Positions 1 to 9,687 of a stretch of 64,000 nucleotides of DNA are shown in pieces. Within the stretch, counting starts at the first letter, position 1. Each line of letters begins with the position of its first letter. The position numbers were made by a program, and so were the translations under genes. This DNA is from Oxalobacteraceae sp. CFBP 8761 (GTDB taxonomy: Bacteria; Pseudomonadota; Gammaproteobacteria; Burkholderiales; Burkholderiaceae_D), in contig JACYUE010000002.1 in NCBI GenBank assembly GCA_014841595.1, positions 868,001 through 932,000 on the forward strand. Direction: 5' to 3'. The notes under the pieces were generated by a model. That model did not search any database, was not told the DNA's origin, and saw only the letters and a list, made by a program, of their open reading frames with translations.

Positions 1-1373
1 AGCTCGCGCACGTTGCCGGGCCAGGCGTAGCCGGTGAGCAGCGGCGTGCAGGCTTTCAGTTCGGCCAGCAGGTTCGGGTGCGGGCGCGCATCGAGCGCGG
101 CCAGTGCGCCCTTGAGCGACCACTCGAGCAGCGGCGCGATGTCCTGCACCCGTGCCCGCAGCGGCGGCAGGGCCAGGCGCAGCACGGCCAGGCGATAGAA
201 CAGGTCGGCCCGGAAGCGTCCGTCGCGCACGCGCGCCTCCAGGTCGCAGTGGGTGGCGCTGATCACGCGCACATCGATCGGCACCGGCCGCGTGCCACCC
301 ACGCGCATCACTTCGCGCTCCTCCAGCACGCGCAGCAGGCGCGTTTGCAGGCTCAGCGGCATTTCGCCGATCTCGTCGAGAAACAGCGTACCGCCATTGG
401 CCGCTTCGAACAGGCCCGCGTGCCCGCCACGGCGCGCGCCGGTGAAGGCGCCGTCTTCATGGCCGAACAGTTCCGATTCGAGCAGCGACTCGGCAATGGC
501 GCCGCAATTGACGGCCACGAAAGGGCGGTTCGCATCCCGACGCGGGCTTTCGCGGTGGATGGCCTGCGCCACGAGTTCCTTGCCGCTGCCGGTTTCGCCT
601 TCGATCAGCACGGTGCTGGGCGAGCGCGCGTACAGCACGACCGTCTGGCGCAGCTGCTGCATCGCGGGCGAGTCGCCGCGCAGGTCGTTCAGGCCGCGCC
701 GCAGCCGCTGCCTGTCGGGCGGCGTGCTGCCGGTTCGGCCACGGCCACGGCTGCGGTCGACCTCGAGCCGTGTCAGGCGCGCCAGTTCAAGTGCATCGTC
801 GAACGCTTGCCGGATCGACGCCGCGGAATACAGGAACACGGCGCGCAGGCCCGCTTCTTCGGCCAGGTCGGTCACCGAACCGGCACCGACGATGACGGCC
901 ACGCCCAGCGCCTTGAGTTCGTCGACGGCGGCGCGCGCATCTTCCTGCGTCACATAGCTGCGCTGGACCAGGTCCAGGCCGAAGCCGGCCGCGAACTCGG
1001 CCAGTTCCGGGAGCAGGGCGCCGTAACTGACGACGCCGATGGCGCCGGGGGCGTTGCCGGCGAGCTTGCGCGCGCGCGTGAGCGCCTGCAGCACGTCGAA
1101 GCCACTGGCCCGGGCCGCCACCACCGGCACCGAGACGCGGCTCTTGAGCCAGGCCGCGTTCGAGCCGGCGGCGATCACGACATCGCAGTGTTCCGTTGCG
1201 AGCCGCTCGCGGATGTGCGTTGCGGCCTCGTCGAACCCGATGTGCAGGGGCTCGATCGAGGCCAGGTGATCGTATTCGACCGTGATGTCGCGAAACAGGG
1301 CGGACAGACGCGAGACCGACACCGTCCAGATGATGGGCTTGTCGCCAGCGGAAGAAGAACGTGGGGAATCCAT
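1..1373 (-). CDS. prpR: Propionate catabolism sigma-54 activator PrpR (3' end cut by window edge)
   Basis: The frame stays open from an ATG at 1373 to the left edge, giving about 457 residues, so the C-terminus is outside the window. The N-terminal half resembles the PrpR_N effector domain, which senses 2-methylcitrate in the characterised family. The second half is a sigma-54 AAA+ domain with Walker A GETGSGKE, the GAFTGA loop that contacts sigma-54, and a FRADLFYRL-type segment. The expected C-terminal Fis-type DNA-binding helix is not visible because of truncation. The gene is divergent from a DUF485/symporter pair, and the prpB operon that starts 2.4 kb away has a sigma-54 promoter. It is therefore very probably the activator of that operon. 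No strong Shine-Dalgarno precedes the ATG, so a nearby alternative start is possible. Confidence 0.93.
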   Translation of the reverse strand, partial: MDSPRSSSAGDKPIIWTVSVSRLSALFRDITVEYDHLASIEPLHIGFDEAATHIRERLATEHCDVVIAAGSNAAWLKSRVSVPVVAARASGFDVLQALTRARKLAGNAPGAIGVVSYGALLPELAEFAAGFGLDLVQRSYVTQEDARAAVDELKALGVAVIVGAGSVTDLAEEAGLRAVFLYSAASIRQAFDDALELARLTRLEVDRSRGRGRTGSTPPDRQRLRRGLNDLRGDSPAMQQLRQTVVLYARSPSTVLIEGETGSGKELVAQAIHRESPRRDANRPFVAVNCGAIAESLLESELFGHEDGAFTGARRGGHAGLFEAANGGTLFLDEIGEMPLSLQTRLLRVLEEREVMRVGGTRPVPIDVRVISATHCDLEARVRDGRFRADLFYRLAVLRLALPPLRARVQDIAPLLEWSLKGALAALDARPHPNLLAELKACTPLLTGYAWPGNVRE

Positions 1374-1402
1374 GTTTCAAGTGTAGTGCAAAAGATGGCC
1401 AA

Positions 1403-1419
1403 TGTTTCAGCCTGAAACA
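1403..1419. promoter_or_regulatory. Palindrome, probable PrpR operator beside prpR
   Basis: TGTTTCAG-C-CTGAAACA is a perfect 8-bp inverted repeat around one central base. It lies 30 bp upstream of the prpR start and about 130 bp upstream of the divergent DUF485 gene. The GTTTCA/TGAAAC half-sites recur in the palindrome upstream of the sigma-54 promoter of prpB, and one more half-site overlaps the prpR start codon. Shared half-sites at both loci suggest one regulator, PrpR, acting on itself, on the pathway and perhaps on the transporter. That assignment is inferred. Confidence 0.6.
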
Positions 1420-1548
1420 CCTAATCGGCGAACGACCGGTCGAAATTAGGCATCCGGCGTAAGAATCCGGTAAGGGCATGCCCGTAGGATGGGTCGCAGC
1501 CAAAAAGGCAGCCGAACCACGGCACTATCAAAAGAATCAGGAGACAAA

Positions 1549-1857
1549 GTGGATCAAGACATCGTAGAACGGGTCAAGAATGACCCCAATTACCAGAAAC
1601 TCAAACGCATCCGTTCCCGCTTCGGCTGGACGCTGACCTGGGCCATGATGATCGTGTACTACGGCTTCACGCTGCTGGTCGCGTTCAACAAGGAGTTCAT
1701 GGGCACCCCGATCGGCAACAGTGTCATCACCTGGGGCATTCCCCTGGGCCTGTTCGTCATCCTGTTCACTGTGCTGATTACCGGCATCTATGTGCGCCGC
1801 GCCAACCGCGAATACGACGAGTTGAGCGACGCCATCCGTGCAAAGGTGGGCGCATGA
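1549..1857 (+). CDS. DUF485 small membrane protein, partner of the acetate-type symporter
   Basis: The protein is 102 aa with two hydrophobic segments, [20 protein letters not shown] and a second one beginning near [15 protein letters not shown], and a charged C-terminus. This is the DUF485 architecture (YjcH-like), usually encoded just before ActP-type symporters. I chose the GTG at 1549 because AGGAG sits five bases upstream and the length matches the family. An upstream in-frame ATG at 1489 has no ribosome site. Its stop overlaps the next gene (ATGA), so the two are translationally coupled. Function is unproven for the family; a role in stability or assembly of the symporter is the usual guess. 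Confidence 0.85.
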   Translation: MDQDIVERVKNDPNYQKLKRIRSRFGWTLTWAMMIVYYGFTLLVAFNKEFMGTPIGNSVITWGIPLGLFVILFTVLITGIYVRRANREYDELSDAIRAKVGA

Positions 1858-3521
1858 TGGCCGGCGCTCGCACCTCCTCACTGCTGGCATTCGTGCTGCT
1901 GGCTGTCTCCGGCATTGCTTACGCTGCGCCCGACATGGGCCAGGCCGTTCGCCAGCCGACCAACTGGACCGCGATCAGCATGTTCGCGCTGTTCGTCGTG
2001 GGCACGCTGTTCATCACCAAGTGGGCCGCCGCCAAGACCAAGTCGGCGTCCGACTTCTACACCGCTGGTGGTGGCATCACGGGCTTCCAGAACGGCCTGG
2101 CGATTGCGGGCGACTTCATGTCGGCGGCGTCGTTCCTCGGTATCTCGGCCGCCGTGTTCCTCGACGGTTACGATGGCCTGATCTACGCCATCGGCTTCCT
2201 GGTCGGCTGGCCTGTCATCACGTTCCTGATGGCCGAGCGCCTGCGCAACCTGGGCCGCTTCACGTTTGCCGACGTGGCGTCGTACCGCTTTGCGCAAAAG
2301 CCGATCCGCGTGTTCGCGGCCTCCGGCACGCTGGTCGTCGTCGCGTTCTACCTGATCGCGCAGATGGTCGGCGCAGGTCAGCTGATCAAGCTGCTGTTCG
2401 GTCTGGAGTACTGGATCGCTGTCGTGCTGGTCGGTATCCTGATGATGGTCTACGTGCTGTTCGGCGGCATGACGGCCACCACCTGGGTCCAGATCATCAA
2501 GGCCGTGCTGCTGCTGTCGGGCGCGTCGTTCATGGCGTTCTCGGTGCTGGCGCAATACAACTTCAGCCCGGCCCTGCTGTTCCAGACCGCGACCGAAGTG
2601 CACGCCAAGGGCACCGCCATCATGGGCCCGGGCAGCTTCATCAAGGATCCGATCTCGGCCATCTCGTTCGGCATGGCGCTGATGTTCGGTACCGCCGGCC
2701 TGCCGCACATCCTGATGCGCTTCTTCACTGTCCCGAGTGCCAAGGAAGCGCGCAAGTCGGTGCTGTGGGCAACCACCTGGATCGGCTACTTCTACATCCT
2801 GACCTTCATCATCGGCTTCGGCGCGATCGTGCTGGTGGGTACCAACCCGGCCTTCAAGGATGCCGCCGGTGCTCTGCTGGGCGGTAACAATATGGCGGCG
2901 GTCCACCTGGCCAAGGCCGTGGGCGGCGACGTGTTTCTGGGCTTCATCTCGGCGGTAGCGTTCGCGACCATCCTGGCTGTGGTGGCGGGCTTGACGCTGT
3001 CGGGTGCTTCGGCCGTGTCGCATGATCTGTATGCGACCGTGTTCAAGAAGGGCAATGCCACCAGCGAAAACGAGCTGCGCGTGTCGAAGATCACCACCAT
3101 CGCCCTGGGTATCGTGGCCGTGGTGCTGGGTATCGCTTTTGAGAAGCAGAACGTCGCCTTCATGGTGTCGCTGGCCTTCGCGATTGCCGCATCGGCCAAC
3201 TTCCCGGTGCTGTTCATGTCGGTGCTGTGGAAGGATTGCACCACCCGCGGTGCCACGATCGGCGGCTTCCTGGGTCTGGCCACGGCAGTGGGCCTGACGA
3301 TCGTGTCGAAATCGGTGTGGGTCGATGTGCTGCATCATCCGGCCGCAATCTTCCCGTACGCCTCGCCAGCGATCTTCTCGATGGCAGTGGGCTTCATCGG
3401 TATCTGGCTGTTCTCGATCACCGACAAGGGTCCTCGTGCCCGGATCGACCGTGCAGGCTTCGAGGCGCAGCAAGTGCGTGCCGAAACCGGTATCGGTGCT
3501 GCGGGCGCGTCGGGTCACTAA
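1854..3521 (+). CDS. actP: Sodium:solute symporter, acetate/propionate permease ActP family
   Basis: This 555-aa protein is close to the usual ActP length (about 550). It has an N-terminal signal-like segment ending AYA-APD and then about 13 strongly hydrophobic helices, as in the SSS family. ActP proteins import acetate and other short carboxylates with a cation at the inner membrane. The position between prpR and prpB makes propionate a likely physiological substrate here, which is an inference from context. It is coupled to the DUF485 gene by a 4-bp ATGA overlap. A rho-independent terminator follows, so the pair forms its own transcription unit separate from prpB. Start could be 1854 or 1857. 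Confidence 0.9.
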   Translation: MMAGARTSSLLAFVLLAVSGIAYAAPDMGQAVRQPTNWTAISMFALFVVGTLFITKWAAAKTKSASDFYTAGGGITGFQNGLAIAGDFMSAASFLGISAAVFLDGYDGLIYAIGFLVGWPVITFLMAERLRNLGRFTFADVASYRFAQKPIRVFAASGTLVVVAFYLIAQMVGAGQLIKLLFGLEYWIAVVLVGILMMVYVLFGGMTATTWVQIIKAVLLLSGASFMAFSVLAQYNFSPALLFQTATEVHAKGTAIMGPGSFIKDPISAISFGMALMFGTAGLPHILMRFFTVPSAKEARKSVLWATTWIGYFYILTFIIGFGAIVLVGTNPAFKDAAGALLGGNNMAAVHLAKAVGGDVFLGFISAVAFATILAVVAGLTLSGASAVSHDLYATVFKKGNATSENELRVSKITTIALGIVAVVLGIAFEKQNVAFMVSLAFAIAASANFPVLFMSVLWKDCTTRGATIGGFLGLATAVGLTIVSKSVWVDVLHHPAAIFPYASPAIFSMAVGFIGIWLFSITDKGPRARIDRAGFEAQQVRAETGIGAAGASGH

Positions 3522-3540
3522 GACCGGCTCAGCTATCCAA

Positions 3541-3580
3541 TAAACCGGGTGTGCGCCGCAAGGCGCCACTCGGTTTTTTA
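3541..3580 (+). terminator. Rho-independent terminator after actP
   Basis: An imperfect GC-rich stem (AACCGGGTGTGCGCC pairing with GGCGCCACTCGGTT around GCAA) is followed by a run of six T. It lies 20 bp after the symporter stop and separates it from the prpB promoter region. Confidence 0.85.
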
Positions 3581-3590
3581 CGCCTGAACG

Positions 3591-3623
3591 TTTCATGTTT
3601 CATGCTGTTGTTTCAGCATGAAA
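3591..3623. promoter_or_regulatory. Probable PrpR upstream activating sequence
   Basis: A perfect 10-bp inverted repeat, TTTCATGCTG-N6-CAGCATGAAA (3598-3623), is preceded directly by another TTTCATG half-site (3591-3597). It lies about 75-100 bp upstream of the -24/-12 promoter, the normal distance for an enhancer-binding protein. The GTTTCA/TGAAAC core matches the palindrome beside prpR. Confidence 0.7.
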
Positions 3624-3698
3624 CAACACCACGTCTCTTAAAGAGGTATCTGGGTAGAATCTGCACGCAAGTGCTTGATATGGAGGATCGGCGAATGC

Positions 3699-3714
3699 TG
3701 GCACGGTGCTTGCA
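3699..3714 (+). promoter_or_regulatory. Sigma-54 (-24/-12) promoter of the prp operon
   Basis: TGGCACGGTGCTTGCA matches the sigma-54 consensus TGGCAC-N5-TTGCA with correct GG/GC spacing. Transcription should start near 3725, about 30 nt before prpB. This fits control by the sigma-54 activator PrpR encoded at the left edge. Confidence 0.9.
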
Positions 3715-3755
3715 ATGAACTACACAACTTCTTCACCGTGATGACAAGGAACAGC

Positions 3756-4646
3756 ATGAGCAAACTTTCCGCAGGCGCCGCCTTCCGCCAGGCGATCCTC
3801 GATGAATCCCCGCTGCAAGTCGTGGGCGCGATCAACGCCAACCACGCACTGCTGGCCAAGCGGGCCGGCTTCAAGGCCATCTACCTGTCCGGCGGCGGCG
3901 TCGCTGCCGGCTCCCTCGGCCTGCCCGACCTGGGCATCTCGAACCTCGACGACGTGCTGGTCGACGTGCGCCGCATTACCGACGTCTGCGACCTGCCACT
4001 GCTGGTCGACGTCGACACCGGCTTTGGCGCCTCGGCCTTCAATGTCGCGCGCACCGTGCGTTCGCTGTCCAAAGCCGGTGCCGCTGCCTGCCACATCGAA
4101 GACCAGGTCGGCGCCAAGCGCTGCGGCCACCGGCCGGGCAAGGAAATCGTCAGCAAGGAAGAAATGGTCGACCGCATCCGCGCTGCTGCCGACGCCCGCC
4201 TGGATGACGACTTCGTGATCATGGCACGCACCGATGCGCTGGCCGTCGAGGGCCTGGACGCGGCAATCGAGCGCGCCGTGGCCTGCGTCGAAGCGGGCGC
4301 CGACATGATTTTCCCGGAAGCGATGACGACGCTCGACATGTACAAGCGCTTCGCCGACGCCGTCAAAGTGCCGGTGCTGGCCAATATCACCGAGTTCGGC
4401 GCCACGCCGCTGTTTACCGTCGACGAACTGGCTGGCGCTGGCGTCGGCCTGGTGCTGTATCCGCTGTCGGCGTTTCGCGCGATGAACAAGGCCGCCGAAA
4501 ACGTCTACACCGCGATCCGCCGCGACGGCACGCAGCAGCACGTGATCGACACGATGCAGACGCGCGCCGAACTGTATGACCGCATCGATTACCACAGCTA
4601 CGAGCAGAAGCTCGACGCGCTGTTTGCCCAGAACAAAGTCAAGTAA
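3756..4646 (+). CDS. prpB: 2-methylisocitrate lyase
   Basis: This 296-aa enzyme of the isocitrate lyase/PEP mutase superfamily cleaves 2-methylisocitrate to succinate and pyruvate, the last step of the methylcitrate cycle. Visible hallmarks are VDVDTGFG (metal-binding aspartates) and the [12 protein letters not shown] catalytic loop with its cysteine. The ATG at 3756 is chosen over upstream starts because AAGGA lies five bases before it, [12 protein letters not shown] is a normal PrpB N-terminus, and an upstream start would precede the likely transcription start of the sigma-54 promoter. It is the first gene of prpB-prpC-acnD-prpF, and 11 bp separate it from prpC. Confidence 0.96.
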   Translation: MSKLSAGAAFRQAILDESPLQVVGAINANHALLAKRAGFKAIYLSGGGVAAGSLGLPDLGISNLDDVLVDVRRITDVCDLPLLVDVDTGFGASAFNVARTVRSLSKAGAAACHIEDQVGAKRCGHRPGKEIVSKEEMVDRIRAAADARLDDDFVIMARTDALAVEGLDAAIERAVACVEAGADMIFPEAMTTLDMYKRFADAVKVPVLANITEFGATPLFTVDELAGAGVGLVLYPLSAFRAMNKAAENVYTAIRRDGTQQHVIDTMQTRAELYDRIDYHSYEQKLDALFAQNKVK

Positions 4647-4657
4647 GGAGACCTCAC

Positions 4658-5818
4658 ATGAATACGCAGAACCAGGAAACCCCGACCTTCAAGCCGAAGA
4701 AATCCGTCGCCCTGTCCGGCGTCGCCGCTGGTAATACCGCCCTGTGCTCGGTCGGCAAATCGGGCAACGACCTGCATTACCGCGGCTACGATATCCTCGA
4801 TATCGCTACCACCAGCGAATTCGAGGAAATCGCTTACCTGCTGGTGCACGGCAAGCTGCCGAACGACGGCGAACTGCGCGGCTACAAGGCCAAGCTGCGC
4901 TCGCTGCGCGGCCTGCCGCAGGCGCTGAAAAGCGCGCTCGAAGCCTTGCCGGCCAACGCCCATCCGATGGACGTGATGCGCACCGGCGTGTCGGTCCTGG
5001 GCTGCACGCTGCCCGAGAAGGACGATCACCACATCAACGGCGCGCGCGACATTGCTGACCGCCTGATGGCATCGTTCGGCTCGATGCTGCTGTACTGGTA
5101 CCACTTCAGCCACAGCGGCAAACGTATCGACGTGAACACTGACGACGATTCGATCGGCGGCCACTTCCTGCACCTGCTGCACGGCTTCGCGCCAAAAGAG
5201 TCGTGGGTGCGCGCGATGCACACGTCGCTGATCCTGTACGCCGAACACGAATTCAATGCGTCGACCTTCACCGCCCGCGTGATTGCCGGTACCGGCTCGG
5301 ACATCCACTCGGCCATCACCGGCGCGATCGGCGCGCTGCGCGGACCGAAGCACGGCGGCGCCAACGAAGTCGCGCACGACATCCAGAAGCGCTATGACAA
5401 CCCGGACGAAGCCGAAGCCGATATCCGCAACCGCGTGGCCAACAAGGAAGTCGTGATCGGCTTCGGCCATCCGGTCTACACGATCTCGGACCCGCGCAAC
5501 AAGGTGATCAAGGAAGTGGCGCGCACCTTGTCGGAGGAGGGCGGCTCAATGAAGATGTTCGACATCGCCGAGCGCCTCGAGACCGTGATGTGGGACGTGA
5601 AAAAGATGTTCCCGAACCTGGACTGGTTCTCGGCCGTGTCGTACCACATGATGGGCGTGCCGACGGCGATGTTCACGCCGCTGTTCGTCATCGCGCGCAC
5701 GTCGGGCTGGGCGGCGCACGTCATCGAGCAGCGCATCGACAACAAGATCATCCGTCCGAGCGCCAACTACGTGGGGCCGGAGGATCTGCAGTTCGTGCCG
5801 CTGGCAGAGCGCAAGTAA
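4658..5818 (+). CDS. prpC: 2-methylcitrate synthase
   Basis: This 386-aa citrate synthase-family protein condenses propionyl-CoA with oxaloacetate to 2-methylcitrate. Active-site regions are visible as [13 protein letters not shown] (catalytic His) and [14 protein letters not shown] (second catalytic His). The short length and operon position between prpB and acnD favour methylcitrate synthase over the roughly 430-aa housekeeping citrate synthase. A good AAGGAG lies upstream of the ATG. The gene is spaced 11 bp from prpB and 4 bp from acnD, so it is part of the same message. Confidence 0.96.
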   Translation: MNTQNQETPTFKPKKSVALSGVAAGNTALCSVGKSGNDLHYRGYDILDIATTSEFEEIAYLLVHGKLPNDGELRGYKAKLRSLRGLPQALKSALEALPANAHPMDVMRTGVSVLGCTLPEKDDHHINGARDIADRLMASFGSMLLYWYHFSHSGKRIDVNTDDDSIGGHFLHLLHGFAPKESWVRAMHTSLILYAEHEFNASTFTARVIAGTGSDIHSAITGAIGALRGPKHGGANEVAHDIQKRYDNPDEAEADIRNRVANKEVVIGFGHPVYTISDPRNKVIKEVARTLSEEGGSMKMFDIAERLETVMWDVKKMFPNLDWFSAVSYHMMGVPTAMFTPLFVIARTSGWAAHVIEQRIDNKIIRPSANYVGPEDLQFVPLAERK

Positions 5819-5822
5819 CGCC

Positions 5823-8423
5823 ATGAATACCGATTACCGTACATCCCTGCCGGGCACGGACCTCGATTACTTCGATACCCGCGCCGCCGTCGACGCGATC
5901 GCGCCGGGTGCCTACGCGACGCTGCCCTACACGTCGCGCGTGCTGGCCGAAAACCTCGTGCGCCGCTGCGCGCCCGCGACCCTGCGCGATTCGCTGAAGC
6001 AGCTCATCGAGCGCAAGCGCGACCTCGATTTTCCGTGGTTCCCGGCGCGCGTGGTCTGCCACGACATCCTCGGCCAGACCGCGCTGGTCGACCTGGCGGG
6101 CCTGCGCGACGCCATCGCGCTGCAAGGGGGCGACCCGGCGCTGGTCAATCCGGTGGTGCCGACGCAGCTCGTGGTCGACCATTCGCTGGCGGTCGAATGC
6201 GGCGGGTTCGACCCGGATGCGTTCACCAAGAACCGCGCCATCGAAGACCGTCGCAACGAAGACCGCTTCCACTTCATCGACTGGACCAAGAAGGCCTTCA
6301 AGAATGTCGACGTGATCCCGCCCGGGAACGGCATCCTGCACCAGATCAATCTTGAGCGCATGTCGCCCGTGATCCAGGCGGAGCGCGGTGTGGCCTATCC
6401 GGACACGCTGGTGGGCACCGACTCGCACACGCCGATGGTCGACGCGCTTGGCGTGCTCGCCATCGGTGTCGGCGGGCTGGAAGCGGAGAGCGTGATGCTG
6501 GGCCGCGCCTCGTGGATGCGCCTGCCCGACATCGTCGGCGTGGAACTGACCGGCAAGCCGCAGCCGGGCATCACCGCGACCGACGTCGTGCTGGCGCTGA
6601 CCGAGTTCCTGCGCAATGCCAAAGTCGTCTCGACCTACCTGGAATTCTTCGGCGCCGGGGCAGCCGCGCTGACGCTGGGCGACCGCGCGACGATCGCGAA
6701 CATGGCGCCCGAATTCGGCGCCACCGCCGCGATGTTCTACATCGACGAGCAAACCATCAAGTACCTGCGCCTGACGGGGCGTGACGACGCGACCGTGCAT
6801 CTGGTCGAGACGTATGCGAAACATGCCGGCCTGTGGGCTGACAGTCTGCAGAGCGCCGAATACGAACGCACGCTGTCGTTCGACCTGTCGAGCGTGGTGC
6901 GTAATATCGCCGGCCCGTCCAATCCGCACAAGCGTGTACCGACGTCCGAACTGGCCGCGCGCGGCATCTCGGGCGTGGTGGAAAACACGCCGGGCCAGAT
7001 GCCCGATGGCGCCGTCATCATCGCCGCGATCACCAGCTGCACCAACACCAGCAACCCGCGCAATATGGTCACGGCGGGTCTGTTGGCGCGCAATGCCAAC
7101 CGCGCCGGTTTGACTCGCAAGCCGTGGGTGAAAAGTTCACTGGCGCCCGGCTCGAAGGCCGTCGCGCTGTACCTCGACGAAGCGGGCCTGAGTCAGGAGC
7201 TGGATCAGCTGGGCTTTGGTGTCGTCGCCTTTGCCTGTACCACCTGCAACGGCATGAGCGGCGCGCTCGATCCGGTGATCCAGGACGAGATCATCAAGCG
7301 CGACCTGTACGCAACGGCGGTCCTGTCGGGCAACCGCAATTTCGACGGCCGCATCCACCCGTACGCGAAGCAGGCCTTCCTGGCGTCGCCGCCGCTGGTG
7401 GTGGCGTACGCGATTGCCGGCACGATCCGCTTCGATATCGAGAAGGACGTGCTGGGGCTGGACAACGCAGGGCGCGAAATCCGCCTGGCCGACCTGTGGC
7501 CATCGGAGGAAGAAATCGACGCCGTGGTCGCCGCAAGTGTCAAGCCGGAACAGTTCCGCAAGGTCTACACGCCGATGTTCGCGCGCGTGGCCGACGATGG
7601 CGCCGCCGTCAGCCCGCTGTATGACTGGCGGGCGCAGAGCACCTATATCCGCCGGCCACCGTACTGGGAAGGCGCGCTGGCAGGCAGCCGGCCGCTGGCG
7701 GGAATGCGGCCACTGGCGGTATTGGGCGACAACATCACCACCGACCACCTGTCGCCGTCAAACGCGATCCTGCTGGACTCGGCCGCCGGCGAATACCTGG
7801 CCAAGATGGGCCTGCCCGAAGAAGACTTCAATTCGTACGCCACGCACCGGGGCGACCACCTGACGGCGCAGCGCGCGACGTTCGCCAATCCGACGCTCAA
7901 GAACGAGATGGTCAAGGATAGCCACGGCACGGTGATGGCCGGTTCGCTCGCGCGTATCGAGCCGGAGGGTGAAGTCACCCGCATGTGGGAAGCGATCGAG
8001 CATTACATGGCGCGCAAGCAGCCGTTGATCATCATTGCCGGCGCCGACTACGGCCAGGGTTCGTCGCGCGACTGGGCGGCCAAGGGCGTGCGCCTGGCGG
8101 GCGTCGAGGCGATTGCCGCCGAAGGCTTCGAGCGCATCCACCGCACCAACCTGGTGGGCATGGGCGTGCTGCCGCTCGAATTCAAGCCGGGCGAGAACCG
8201 CATCACCCTGGCCATCGACGGCACCGAGACGTTCGACGTGATCGGTGCGCGTACGCCGCGCGCCGAGCTCACGCTGGTCATCAACCGCGCGAGCGGCGAG
8301 CGGGTCGAGGTGGCAGTGACGTGCCGGCTCGATACGGCCGAAGAGGTAGCCATTTACGAGGCCGGCGGCGTGTTGCAACGCTTCGCGCAGGATTTCCTTG
8401 AATCGACGGTGAAGGCGGCATGA
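5823..8423 (+). CDS. acnD: Fe/S-dependent 2-methylcitrate dehydratase AcnD
   Basis: This 866-aa aconitase-family protein replaces the cofactor-free PrpD and, with PrpF, converts 2-methylcitrate to 2-methylaconitate isomers. The cluster cysteines appear as TSCTNTSNPRNM and CTTCNGMSG, the standard aconitase 4Fe-4S ligand positions. The C-terminal swivel domain contains GADYGQGSSRDWAAKG. No prpD is present in the operon, which supports the AcnD/PrpF variant. Its ATG follows the prpC stop by four bases, and its end overlaps prpF by four bases (ATGA), so all three genes are probably translationally linked. Confidence 0.95.
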   Translation: MNTDYRTSLPGTDLDYFDTRAAVDAIAPGAYATLPYTSRVLAENLVRRCAPATLRDSLKQLIERKRDLDFPWFPARVVCHDILGQTALVDLAGLRDAIALQGGDPALVNPVVPTQLVVDHSLAVECGGFDPDAFTKNRAIEDRRNEDRFHFIDWTKKAFKNVDVIPPGNGILHQINLERMSPVIQAERGVAYPDTLVGTDSHTPMVDALGVLAIGVGGLEAESVMLGRASWMRLPDIVGVELTGKPQPGITATDVVLALTEFLRNAKVVSTYLEFFGAGAAALTLGDRATIANMAPEFGATAAMFYIDEQTIKYLRLTGRDDATVHLVETYAKHAGLWADSLQSAEYERTLSFDLSSVVRNIAGPSNPHKRVPTSELAARGISGVVENTPGQMPDGAVIIAAITSCTNTSNPRNMVTAGLLARNANRAGLTRKPWVKSSLAPGSKAVALYLDEAGLSQELDQLGFGVVAFACTTCNGMSGALDPVIQDEIIKRDLYATAVLSGNRNFDGRIHPYAKQAFLASPPLVVAYAIAGTIRFDIEKDVLGLDNAGREIRLADLWPSEEEIDAVVAASVKPEQFRKVYTPMFARVADDGAAVSPLYDWRAQSTYIRRPPYWEGALAGSRPLAGMRPLAVLGDNITTDHLSPSNAILLDSAAGEYLAKMGLPEEDFNSYATHRGDHLTAQRATFANPTLKNEMVKDSHGTVMAGSLARIEPEGEVTRMWEAIEHYMARKQPLIIIAGADYGQGSSRDWAAKGVRLAGVEAIAAEGFERIHRTNLVGMGVLPLEFKPGENRITLAIDGTETFDVIGARTPRAELTLVINRASGERVEVAVTCRLDTAEEVAIYEAGGVLQRFAQDFLESTVKAA

Positions 8424-9613
8424 TGGATTCAACCACGTATTCTCCCCAGCGCCGGATCGCCGCCACCTATATGCGCGGCGGCACCAGCAAGGGCGTGTTC
8501 TTCAAGCTGGACGACCTGCCGGACGACGCCCGCGTGGCCGGCGCCGCGCGCGACGCGCTGCTGCTGCGCGTGATCGGCAGCCCCGACCCGTACGGCAAGC
8601 AGATCGACGGCATGGGCGGCGCCACATCCAGCACCAGCAAGGCCGTCATCGTCGCGGCGTCCGCGCGCGCTGAGCACGACGTCGACTATCTGTTTGGCCA
8701 GGTGGCGATCGACAAGCCGTTCGTCGACTGGAGCGGCAATTGCGGCAACCTGTCGGCCGCGGTGGGGCCGTTCGCGATTGCCGCAGGCCTGGTCGATCCG
8801 GCGCGTGTGCCGCACGATGGCGTGGCCGTGGTGCGCATCTGGCAAGCCAACATCGGCAAGACCATCCTCGCGCACGTGCCGATCGTCGCTGGCCAGGTCC
8901 AGGAAACTGGGGGCTTCGAGCTCGATGGCGTCACCTTCCCGGCGGCCGAGGTGCAGCTGGAGTTCATGGATCCGGCCGCCGAGGAAGAGGGCGGTGGGGG
9001 CGCCATGTTCCCGACCGGGAATCTGGTCGATGAACTCGATGTGCCGGGTGTGGGCGTGCTGCGCGCCACGCTGATCAACGCGGGCATCCCGACCATCTTC
9101 ATCGAGGCCAGCGCGCTGGGCTACGATGGCGCCGAGCTGCAGGATGCGATCAATGGCGACCCGCGTGCGCTGGCCGTGTTCGAGACGATCCGCGCCCACG
9201 GCGCACTGCGCATGGGCCTCATCGCCAGTATCGACGAGGCAGGCAAACGCCAGCACACGCCGAAGGTCGCGTTCGTGGCCAAGGCGGCCGGGTATGTGTC
9301 GTCGAGTGGCCGGCAAGTGGAGGCGGGCGAGATCGACCTGTTGGTGCGCGCGCTGTCGATGGGCAAGCTGCACCATGCGATGATGGGCACCGCGGCAGTG
9401 GCGATCGGCACGGCGGCGGCCATTCCGGGCACGCTGGTGAACCTGGCGGCCGGCGGCGGCGAGCGTTCGGCGGTGCGGTTCGGCCATCCGTCCGGCACGC
9501 TGCGCGTAGGCGCCGAAGCGGTCCTGGAAGACGGGCAGTGGCGCGTGGCGAAAGCCAGCATGAGCCGCAGCGCGCGCATCCTGATGGAAGGCTGGGTGCG
9601 GGTGCCCGGCTAG
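8420..9613 (+). CDS. prpF: 2-methylaconitate cis-trans isomerase PrpF
   Basis: This 397-aa protein has the PrpF fold features: the N-terminal MRGGTSKGVFF motif, GNCGNLSAAVGPFAI, and a C-terminal GERSAVRFGHPSGTL segment. PrpF isomerises the trans-2-methylaconitate made by AcnD so that an aconitase can hydrate it. The start overlaps the acnD stop as ATGA, and a second ATG follows directly at 8423. No terminator hairpin was seen between this stop and the next gene at 9688. Confidence 0.95.
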   Translation: MMDSTTYSPQRRIAATYMRGGTSKGVFFKLDDLPDDARVAGAARDALLLRVIGSPDPYGKQIDGMGGATSSTSKAVIVAASARAEHDVDYLFGQVAIDKPFVDWSGNCGNLSAAVGPFAIAAGLVDPARVPHDGVAVVRIWQANIGKTILAHVPIVAGQVQETGGFELDGVTFPAAEVQLEFMDPAAEEEGGGGAMFPTGNLVDELDVPGVGVLRATLINAGIPTIFIEASALGYDGAELQDAINGDPRALAVFETIRAHGALRMGLIASIDEAGKRQHTPKVAFVAKAAGYVSSSGRQVEAGEIDLLVRALSMGKLHHAMMGTAAVAIGTAAAIPGTLVNLAAGGGERSAVRFGHPSGTLRVGAEAVLEDGQWRVAKASMSRSARILMEGWVRVPG

Positions 9614-9687
9614 TGTCGCTTTCTCGTCGCGCGAGGCTGGAAGAACGAGCGGTTTCCGGGTTATGATTGACCTTCAGTGGTTGCTAA

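Noticed and set aside
78..1415. 445-aa plus-strand frame at the left edge
   Set aside because: It is antisense to prpR, whose frame is open to the edge and carries GETGSGKE and GAFTGA.
1420..1548. Sigma-54 promoter for the DUF485/symporter pair
   Set aside because: No TGGCAC-N5-TTGCA-like sequence with correct GG/GC spacing was found in the gap.
1878..3596. 572-aa open frame opposite the symporter gene
   Set aside because: Low-complexity His/Asp/Arg-rich antisense frame with no domain; the plus-strand ActP sequence is unmistakable.
5823..8423. Housekeeping aconitase acnA
   Set aside because: Operon position with prpC and prpF, and the absence of prpD, point to AcnD.
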